Source: Gadus chalcogrammus (Eukaryota > Chordata > Actinopteri > Gadiformes > Gadidae). From it: a DNA stretch of 64,000 nucleotides. Under the pieces are notes generated by a model, which saw only the letters and a list, made by a program, of their open reading frames with translations, was not told the origin of the DNA and made no database searches. The position numbers and the translations under genes were made by a program. Shown here in pieces: positions 56,240 to 64,000 of this stretch. The stretch lies in NCBI RefSeq assembly GCF_026213295.1, contig NC_079419.1, positions 27,133,206-27,197,205 of the forward strand, read 5' to 3'. Positions within the stretch are counted from its first letter, which is position 1. Each line of letters begins with the position of its first letter.

Positions 56240-57005
56240 GGAACCTTGCGCATTTGTTTTCTCAACCACACTTGAGAAGGTGTTTGACAAGCTGGATATC
56301 GTCAGAAAGGTCTCTTCATTGGTTATTAGGATATCTAAGACCCGTCCCCGACACTTTCTTTCTGCTGGTGTAGCTGTCAATCAAAGTATACCTGCCCCGT
56401 TTTGATAGTTATCGCCTCATTGGCTTGTAAGGCTTGTTCACAAGGAATTATTGGTCCAACAGGTGTGAGGGCTCTACGTCATCGTGAGACCCTGGCAAAC
56501 AAGAATCCGATGGCAATAGCGGAATTCAAACCCTAAATCGCAGTTTTCTGCAAAAAAAATATTGCAGCGTTTCGGTTTTCTATTTTTCTGCTTCTTTGTA
56601 TAAGATGGCTTGTGCATATACACAATGTAATTAGACTAAAATAATATGGGTATTCGATTTCTGTGGACTCTTATGAACATTTCAAGACCCAACATGAAGA
56701 ATCAACTCATTGCTAAGGATATCCACACAACGACGATAAAGTAAGAATGCACCAAGGGAGGGTGAGTTGGGCTATTTCGATCTAAGACACTAGGATATAT
56801 TTGATCTATATTCGCTAAACATATTTATTCCACCGAATGCTTGACATTCCTGAGATTCTAAGCTTTCAAATGGTGTATGACATGACTATATCACTTAACC
56901 TTTTGATGCCGAAAATTGACCCAGCATGTTGGGGGGGGTAGGGGTGTTCTAACTAAAACTTGGCCACCGGCGGGATTTGATGATTAAGTGGAGTATCCAT
57001 TAACA
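56240..57005. other. Unassigned DNA
   Basis: No gene or repeat recognised. Confidence 0.5.
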
Positions 57006-57306
57006 TCAGACTTTGTAAAGGCGGGTGGGGGTGGAGGGTAAGGGGTGGAGGTGGAGGGTTCGGGGTTGAAGTGGAGGGTTAGGGTTGGAGGGTTAGGGTT
57101 TGAGGTGGAGGGTTAGGGGTGGAGGTGGAGGGTAAGGGGTGGAAGTGGAGTTAGAGGGTTAGGGGTGGAGGTAGAGGGTTAGGGGTAGAGGGTTAGGGAT
57201 GAAGGGTTAGGGATGGAGGTAGATGGTAAGGGGTGGAGTTAGGGGGTTAGAGGTGGAGGTAGAGGGTAAGGGGTGGAGGTAGAGACTTAGGGGTGGAGGT
57301 GGAGGG
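57006..57306 (+). repeat. G-rich minisatellite (GGTGGAGGGTTAGGG type)
   Basis: Irregular units mixing GGGTGGAGGT and GGAGGGTTAGGG. The GGGTTAGGG pieces resemble telomere repeats but the array is too irregular to be one. G-quadruplex formation is plausible. Confidence 0.9.
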
Positions 57307-58125
57307 TTACTGTGCGTTCACACCAAACGCGTAGGGGCGACACAATTCCATACAAAGTCAATGTAGAGACGCGAATTGGGCAAATTTTTCGCTAGAGAAA
57401 AATAATAGATTGGATTTGCAGCGCTACACTTTTGCCCGGCAAGGGCGGGTGCGTTCACGTGGATTTGCGGCACACACTTTCGCTCGAGTTGAAATATTTC
57501 AACTTTGCCGCAACATTTGCGTGGTGACAGCCAATCAGCGTTCAACAGCATGGCCACTGAGTGACATGTGTAACATAACAGCCAATCAGCGTTCAACCGG
57601 CCAACTCTTCCCTGCAGTGCAGTCCGGGGTGAACCGCAGCATGGAGAAGAAAGTGATTGTTGCCGTTTGCGACTCCCGGAGCTCTATAGCTAATAGTATA
57701 TAATATAATATAATTTCATACATAATATCACGGCCAAAAGCTCTGTGCGCCTCCGGATGGCCGTAGCACGGGGAGCTCTCGTAGGGATTGGGCTTTGCGG
57801 GGTTTGTTTACCGGCGTTGCTTTGGTTACCTGTCTTGTCTGTTTCAACAGTTAGGTATCTATCTATCTAATAAATCGCTGTCTTATCAATACTTCATTCA
57901 CTGCCTGTTCCCTGGTCATTACAATATTATGAATATACTGTGTCGGGTTCTCTGACGTCTCTCCCTCTTCCACAACAGGTAAAGACATGCAATGGTGGTT
58001 ATCCCGGCCGTGGTTGAGAATAGATTGGCATGGAGCAACGTTGGCGGGCAAAAGATATGGCGCAAGAAATTCGCCTGACAAAACTTGCACAGCGACCAGT
58101 GTTGCCACAGTTACCTTGAAAAAGT
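57307..58125 (+). mobile_element. Harbinger-like 5' segment (MADF-gene start)
   Basis: It starts ACTGTGCGTTCACACC, matching 36675, with GACAGCCAATCAGCG twice, an ATG reading MEKKVIVAVCDSRSS, and the CGGCCAAAAGCTCTGTGCGC and GGGGTTTGTTTACCGGCG blocks. It lacks a transposase and a definable right end. Confidence 0.6.
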
Positions 58126-58240
58126 AATTTCATTGCTGATTACTAGTTACTTGGCATGAAGCACCGTTGGCGGGCAAAAGATGTGGTGCGACAAATTCGC
58201 CTGACAAAACTTGCACAGCGACCAGTGTTGCCACAGTTAC
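58027..58240 (+). repeat. Direct repeat, two copies 126 bp apart
   Basis: GGCATGGAGCAACGTTGGCG at 58027 and its variant at 58153 are each followed by GGGCAAAAGAT, CGCCTGACAAAACTTGCACA and CAGTGTTGCCACAGTTACC. A TTACTTTT/AGTAACT-rich stretch follows to about 58370. Confidence 0.85.
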
Positions 58241-58379
58241 CTGGAAAAAGTAATGAGATTACTGATTACCAGTTACTCCTTAAAATAGTAACTTAGTTAC
58301 TTTACTGATTATTTGATTTTAAAAGTAACTAAGTTAGATTACAAGCTACTTTATTAGTTACATTTAGCTGCGACAACAC

Positions 58380-59159
58380 CCCCTGCCGCCTCAAATTAAA
58401 AAAATTACAACCGGTTTTACCCCCCCCCCCCCCCCAACAATTCTGCGCAGGGGGCTGGTAGGGGGAATTCGGGGGGGTGCCATCAGTATCTCTTGTATAA
58501 ACCTCAGTTCCTGGAATACCCCTCAGGATTTTTTAAATGCATGTAAACACCTTTACCCTATCTACTTCTGACAGAAGTAGAAGAATTCTAGACATATAAA
58601 CAATCCCTATTTCTTTATAAATATAAATATTTAATTCTTTCTTTATATGTTTATGGCTGTCGCAGTCGGAAAAAACGAGAAACAGCGATTTATTTAAAAA
58701 GATGACGCAGAAGATGGAGGAAGCCGGTGTCATGACATTACCCCCTATAAGAAGTGTATCATCATCAACATGCATTCAGTACATACTACGTTTCGATTTC
58801 ACCCAAGGCTGAATTAAAAGTTCATGTTTTCTTAAACGTTTGTCATCAACAAGGTTGTTAAGTAGTAACTTCGGGCACATCTTTCAAAATAAAAGTTTTT
58901 TTCTTCTGACGCGAATGCGATCTTTATTCATTCATTGCGCCGTGACCGAACTGACCGGGATATTCTCTGATATTACGAATCTTAAAGACTGCATTGGGTT
59001 CTCCAACTCTCTGGTACTTCCACAACAAAGAGTCGTAGTGGGGGTTATCTCCGCCATGGTGGAGAAGGAATTGGGGGAAAGGAACTTTGGCTTTAAATGT
59101 CTGAAGTCCAGATTGAAACGCTACATGAAGGAGAAAGGAATTGTTGCCGTATGCGGGAC
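58380..59159 (+). mobile_element. Diverged Harbinger-like fragment
   Basis: After a C-run and G-rich stretch (58420-58480), 58840-59080 parallels 57880-58015: CATTCATTGCG, GACTGCATTGGGTTCTCCAA, TTCCACAACA and GGTTATCTCCGCCATGGTGG. It is a more diverged relative of the same segment. No full protein. Confidence 0.4.
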
Positions 59160-59340
59160 AGCTGTCAGTTCACTTCGGGTCCATGTCATTTCTCCGACGC
59201 TTCATTGTTCCGACCTCTCGGTCGTATGCAGACTCCTCCGGCAGGCTCCTCCCGCTGCTCCGACGCCAGAGGAGTCCACATACGGCCGAGAGGTCAGAAC
59301 AATGGAGCGTCTGAGAAATTATATGGACCCGAAGTGAACT
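59160..59340. repeat. Hairpin repeat with about 70-bp arms
   Basis: The left arm CAGTTCACTTCGGGTCCAT and the right arm (reversed) match for about 70 bases with around ten mismatches, around a short GGCAGGCTCC centre. It resembles a small MITE; no clear target duplication. Confidence 0.7.
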
Positions 59341-59749
59341 GATGGCAGTCTACTGAAATCATCTTTCTCGAATGCGGCCTGAGTTTTTTGTTGCTGGTGA
59401 CGTAAAGAGGTCAGCTGGTGGCTCTACTACCATTTGTTGAAAGGGCTACAGTGCCACCTAGCGTAGGGGAGTCAGCCATGCTCCGGACATTATTAGATTC
59501 TCTGAAAGGCCATGTACATTCAGACAAGTGACACGGTCCGTTCGAGTAGCAAAATCTGTATATGGCCTAACCTGATCTAGCTGTCCCATATATTAGGGAC
59601 CTTGTTGAGCTCTCCTGGTGCCTCACAGCCAGGCGTAGACTCAAACATTATATATACACTAAACATGTCTGTCTAATATCTAACCCTCAGGTTGAACCAT
59701 AGGACCCCACTGTTTCTGTGTGAGTATGTGTGTGTGTGTGTGTGTCAGT

Positions 59750-59800
<51 letters not shown>

Positions 59801-60114
59801 CGAGAATAGATTAAGTCACGCCAGAATACAATGAGTATAAATGTTGGCTGTGCTAGTATGATATGGATGCATAAAAAAATATTATTGTTAATGTTTAAAT
59901 GCAACTGCTAATACTTTTATGTATTGAAGACAGCACTGCCAGAAAATAAGATTCCATGTACTATTCTAATTTATGCACCTGACCGTCATGTGTGGACAAA
60001 ATTAGCATTCCCTATCTGACCATTATAATTAAGAGGGACCAGCTTCTTGTCTGTTCTCTACTTAATGAGAACTGACCAAAATAAATCCTAACCTGCAGCT
60101 TACAGTTTATGTGG

Positions 60115-60176
<62 letters not shown>

Positions 60177-60720
60177 GGATAAGGCATGTTACAATGCTCG
60201 CATAATAATTACATTTTGTAGAAACTAGAAAGTGTTAATGAAGCTGTTCATTCCCGGCAGAACAGCTTGTGGCAACTTGTGCTGTTATCTAATTTACATT
60301 TTTCCTTCACCATTACGGGTTTCACCATGATGATCATTACTACTCAGATTCATCACTATAATTACATTTAGGATCAACATCGTATTTTAGAAGGATAGAC
60401 TCAATTTGCTATGGCTTGTGAATTGAACATGGAATCTGCTTTGGCCTTATTCACCTAGCTGCCTAACATTGATGACCTGCAGACTTCCTGGTTTGCAAGA
60501 ATGAACAAAGATGGCGCAAACGATATCTGGCAACAACACCTTTCTGAGACAATTGTTCACTTAATGAAGATTTTCCATTCAATGATTATCTCCCTAACAT
60601 CTTTCTTTTTTTTATCGTCAACATCAATATACATAATAGGAATACCCTATTCCTTACCCTATACCCAACCCTAACCCTAACACAATGAGATCTACCAATG
60701 ATATTACATCCCTCAGAACC
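59341..60720. other. Unassigned DNA with GT microsatellites
   Basis: No recognised gene. (GT)n tracts occur at 59725-59798 and 60116-60173. A short CCCTAACCCTAACA near 60667 is too brief to count as a telomere array. Confidence 0.6.
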
Positions 60721-60723
60721 CAC

Positions 60724-61117
60724 CCGCAGTAAGAACAAACAGTGGGCCGCTTGGTACAACGATACTGTCTATACCCACTGTCATCAATGCTCACATACAT
60801 AGCCCCCTGTGCGATCTTAATGTCAGCTTGGTGTTCTAAATGTGTCTGCAGACAGCGTTCTGTATATACATTCAGACCCCAGCAGAGCTTTTCCCCGTCA
60901 TAGAACTGGCAGGTTGCAGAGCGTTTCTGGACATAGCCCCCTGTGGTGCTGGCGTAGCGGAAACAGGGGCTATTTTGAGACGTGCCGGCCGACTGGTGCA
61001 TGCCAAGCATGTAAGTTGTGCAGACCAAACAGACCAAAGAGGAGTTCCACAGCACTCACCGGTTTTGTAGTGAAGACGCTACACTGCTCTGAGGGCAATT
61101 CTGCTTTGACTGCATCT
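60724..61117 (-). CDS. Two candidate exons of a cysteine-rich protein
   Basis: Minus strand: acceptor with a long pyrimidine tract (TTTCCTTCTCCCACATAG) before 61117; exon 61117-61060 (58 bp, ending TTKP); donor GTGAGT; a 67-bp intron; acceptor CACCAG; exon 60992-60724 (269 bp) beginning SAGTSQNSPCFRYASTTGG and containing KRSATCQFYDGEKLCWGLNV, YTERCLQTHLEHQ and RCTKRPTVCSYC; then a GTGGGT donor. Phases agree across the intron and the frame is open throughout. I do not recognise the protein; conserved Cys suggest a secreted or extracellular part. It could be a host gene fragment or another element's gene. Confidence 0.45.
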
Positions 61118-61208
61118 CTATGTGGGAGAAGGAAAGGCGAAAAAAGGTTGTGTTACTTGTACTCCCCTATTATCCTCCTATATAAACTCATATCATTGAT
61201 CATATTAA

Positions 61209-62302
61209 AGGGGTAGTTCGGAATTTTGGACATAGGGCCTGATTCCGAAGTGAGCATTGGTATTCTATATCACTGGAGACAGTTTTCAACACATTTCATT
61301 CAGTCCTTCTAGTTGCAGAGTTCGCTCGTGCTAGGCTAGCGCAAGTCAACGGGCAATGCTAGCCTGCTATTAAAAACAGTCTTACCCACTCCACAGTACA
61401 CCCGAGGTAAATCAATTATAACACCAGACTATAGATTTAAATGTCTGTGTTGATAGAATAATGTTAGAAATAAAACTAACCATGCATCGCATGAATCATC
61501 GAGGGACTACTTTCTCAGCAGAAGCGGAATTCTACTATGCGCTGGTTAGGTTTGTAACCGAATCACGACAGAAGAACGTAAACAGAGAAGCGTGGGACAG
61601 AAGCGCAATTGAACGACAAGGCAACATGATGGTTCAGTGTGCTTTTAGAAATTGTAGAATTAAACGGTACAGATGGGCACCACAAAGTTTCCACCAATTT
61701 CCAGTGCGAGATCCAGAAAGGACTCAACTGTGGCTTGTTGCTGCTGGCTTTGACATCAAAACACCGGCTCGTACATGTACGGTTCGTTGGATACAACAAA
61801 TTCCTCATAATCGTCTTCAAAAGCAGATGCATCGCTAACTCCTCCAAACGTGGCCATATCTTGTTAATTTAATACGCTTGTAGAATTCCTTTGTTCACTG
61901 TACTCTGCGTTTGTAGCAATGACAGCGGCAGGTAACCTAGGTATCAGTCCGCCGCTGCCGTAGCCTACGTACAGGAATATAAACACTGCTGCTGAGACCC
62001 CGCAATTCCCTCAAAATGCAATGCAATGCAAGGTTGGTTTTATTTCAAACATTATTCTATAAACAGACATTTAGATGTATAGTCTGTCGTTATAATTGAT
62101 TTACCTCGGGTGTACTGTGGAGTGGGTAAGACTGTTTTTAATAGCAGGTTAGCATTGCCCGTTGACTTGCGCTAGCCTAGCACGAGCGAACTCTGCAACT
62201 AGAAGGACTGAATGAAATGTGTTGAAAACTGTCTCCAGTGATATAGAATACCAATGCTCACTTCGGAATCAGGCCCTATGTCCAAAATTCCGAACTACCC
62301 CT
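61209..62302 (+). mobile_element. Kolobok-like DNA transposon with long inverted repeats
   Basis: TTAA at 61205-61208 and 62303-62306 flanks ends AGGGGTAGTTCGGAATTTTG. The arms, about 61209-61440 and 62085-62302, are almost identical in reverse over some 220 bp. TTAA sites plus a THAP finger gene point to the Kolobok superfamily. Only the first part of the transposase remains. Confidence 0.85.
61629..61838 (+). pseudogene. THAP-domain N terminus of Kolobok-like transposase
   Basis: From the ATG at 61629: MVQCAFRNCRIKRYRWAPQS, then FHQFPVRDPERTQLWLVAAG and a drift to a stop at 61838. C-x4-C followed by FHxFP and a W is the start of a THAP zinc finger, which binds the element's ends. The second Cys/His pair and the whole catalytic part are missing. 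An upstream in-frame extension exists to 61461, but the THAP start favours 61629. Confidence 0.75.
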
Positions 62303-62471
62303 TTAACGACATTCATTCATGATATAAAAAGTATTCACTGTGATGGTGATGTTATTCCTTGTGAGAACTGCAACACTAAGTCTATAATGATAAACATAAT
62401 AATACTAGCGACATTATGGCCCTCGTTCATAGTAAGATGTAACCGAATCATGTGGACGGCTGCCGAGGAGC

Positions 62472-62990
62472 TAGGGCTGGGCGATATATCGATATTTGAA
62501 GTATATTTATATTTTTTCAGCCGAGATATGTAACGAGACGCTATCGTCAACATCGATATAGTTTAATTTGCGTTGAAAGTACAGCATATTTTATCCATAT
62601 AACAGCAGTTTCGAACCACGACTGCCTCCTGCTTTTTCATAACTCTGCTTATCTCTCTCCCGCTCTGCCTCCGGCTCTCACACACACGGCCCGGCCCCCA
62701 TTCCACTCGCGTCACTTTTTTAAATCCCCTACGGCGCAAAGCATGGAGTCCGCCGGCAAATGCGGCGCAGAGGAGCTTGTATGTAAGCAGAAGACAAATG
62801 GCTCCATAGCTTGGAAATGTTTTGGGTACAAGGTGTCTGACGAATGACAGAATCAGGTTTTTTGTAGAGAGTGCTTCAAATCTGTCGCAACTAAAGGGTC
62901 GAGTACGACCAACCTCTTCCGTCACTTGCAGCAGCACAACGTGCTCAAAAATGTGTGCAGCGACCTAAAATCGTAAGCTGTCTCAACATT
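62472..62990 (+). mobile_element. BED-finger hAT fragment
   Basis: The left end TAGGGCTGGGCGATATATCG is the same family as 2662-3433. The right end is missing: the repeat at 62994 follows directly. It holds one BED finger exon. Confidence 0.75.
62743..62968 (+). pseudogene. BED zinc-finger exon of hAT transposase
   Basis: From the ATG at 62743: MESAGKCGAEELVCKQKTNG, SIAWKCFGYKVSDE, a stop, then FCRECFKSVATKGSSTTNLF and RHLQQHN. C-x2-C and H-x3-H are the BED finger ligands. A GT donor follows at about 62973. The internal stop makes it a pseudogene. Confidence 0.75.
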
Positions 62991-62993
62991 AAT

Positions 62994-64000
62994 TAGGGGT
63001 CCAAGCCAACAGGTTGGATCCCTATTGTTTTTATAGCGATTATTTTTATACTTCCCCCCGTGAAAGTGGGACCACAGCCCAAACCGTAAATGGTGCACAC
63101 ACGCAAATTGCATGACTAGATCCAGGTCCGGCACCGCTACTCAGATAACAAAATACAGACACGCCGGTCCCTAGGTGGCGCTATACCAAAGAATACGCGT
63201 TTGGGGATATAACTCCAACACCGAACCTCCTACAGTAAAAATATATTTATTTATACCCACAGATTCACTAGAGTCTGCTGCATCTTTTGGCATAGACCAC
63301 GCCCATTTGCGTACATGAAATTTTTTTGCAAAATCCCGAAAACCGCTAAACTGCCTTTTCGCAACTCCTCCCACATTTCTTGACCAATCGACACCAAACT
63401 TTGCACACGACATCTTCAGACGCACACCAAAAAAAACAACACTTTTTTTATCCGACCTTCGACGACGAAACGGTAGCGTTTTGAATATTGGTTTATTAGC
63501 TACGTTACACTTGGAAAATCATAAATCCCAAAAAATCCAGAATTAGACATCGGATTGAGTTCAAATTGTACACACATGTCGGCGCTACCCTTAATGGCGT
63601 TCACTAAAAAAATCGGAAAATTTCGCCACGAGGAAAATTCTCTTCGGAAAATTTAGCCAAAAAGGGGGCGCCAAAAACGACGACATTGTGTATTTATACT
63701 TCCTTCTCTAAAAGTGGGTCCACAGCCCAAACCGTAAGTGGTGCAGACACGTCAATAGCATGACTAGATCCAGGTCCGTGAGGTCTACGCAGACGACAAA
63801 ATCCAAACATGCCGGTCACTAGGTGGCGCTATACCAAGGAAAAACGCGTTTGGGAATATAACTCCCACACCGAACCTCTCACAGTCAAAACCTTTATATC
63901 CACAGGTTCACGGTAGCGTTTTAAATGCATGCTTCGCGTTGTGCCGGCGAAATGCACATCGCTTGGACCCCTGGATAACTGCTTGCAGTTCTAGTTATTT
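62994..64000. mobile_element. Repeat with AGGGGTCCAAGC ends, runs to window edge
   Basis: It begins TAGGGGTCCAAGCC and near the window end reads GCTTGGACCCCT (63961-63972), an inverted partner. Inside, a block of about 220 bases is repeated with a spacing near 650 (63052 and 63703), sharing CACAGCCCAAACCGTAA, ATGACTAGATCCAGGTCCG and GGTGGCGCTATACCA. No gene. The true right end may lie outside the window. Confidence 0.55.

Noticed and set aside
57006..57306. Interstitial telomeric array
   Set aside because: GGGTTAGGG pieces are mixed with GGTGGAGGT in irregular order; it is a G-rich minisatellite.
60660..60685. Telomere-like CCCTAACCCTAAC
   Set aside because: Only about two units; chance is likely.

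Overview
This is animal DNA, almost certainly from a teleost fish. The families visible are typical of ray-finned fish: a Rex3/RTE LINE, two L2-type LINEs, Ty1/copia and Ty3/gypsy elements, PIF/Harbinger with a Myb/SANT partner gene, many hAT elements, IS3EU-like and Kolobok-like DNA transposons, CACTG elements and long (GT)n tracts. Exons have GT/AG introns; nothing looks prokaryotic. I see no complete single-copy host gene. The window is a mosaic of transposable elements inserted into one another, with some unassigned DNA between them.

Layout: 0-2.2 kb, a deleted Harbinger; 2.3-3.4 kb, a gypsy integrase scrap cut by a BED-finger hAT; 3.5-7.6 kb, a three-level nest (near-complete Harbinger inside a TTAA foldback inside a hAT-like repeat); 7.6-9.1 kb, a hAT; 9.1-16.1 kb, a large long-inverted-repeat element flanked by TTAA, carrying two possible minus-strand exons and a gypsy insertion; 18.2-19.5 kb, an IS3EU-like element with a solo LTR inside; 19.8-22.3 kb, a hAT inside a hAT; 24.0-28.9 kb, a giant palindromic satellite element with a 9-bp target duplication.

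29.2-38.5 kb is one minus-strand L2 LINE broken by many later insertions; 38.5-46.9 kb is a minus-strand copia element with both LTRs, interrupted by a near-full-length Rex3 and a solo LTR; 47.2-50.9 kb holds two inverted copies of a CACTG element; 51.5-56.2 kb is a plus-strand L2 apparently between Harbinger-type ends; 57-59.3 kb has Harbinger remnants; 60.7-61.1 kb has a possible two-exon cysteine-rich minus-strand coding segment; 61.2-62.3 kb is a Kolobok-like element with a THAP finger; the window ends in a BED hAT remnant and another repeat.

Most insertions could be delimited by reading target-site duplications (TSDs) directly, which gives the relative order of events. The most unusual item is the 4.9-kb palindrome at 24-28.9 kb: each of its roughly 30 units carries two AGGTCA half-sites spaced by two bases, the DR2 arrangement recognised by some nuclear receptors. 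Other items worth following are the exons in the 9-16 kb element, the unrecognised protein remnant near 34.7-35.2 kb, the 61-kb exons, and the copia primer site that matches an internal part of initiator tRNA-Met. All family names come from motif reading, not from a database search.
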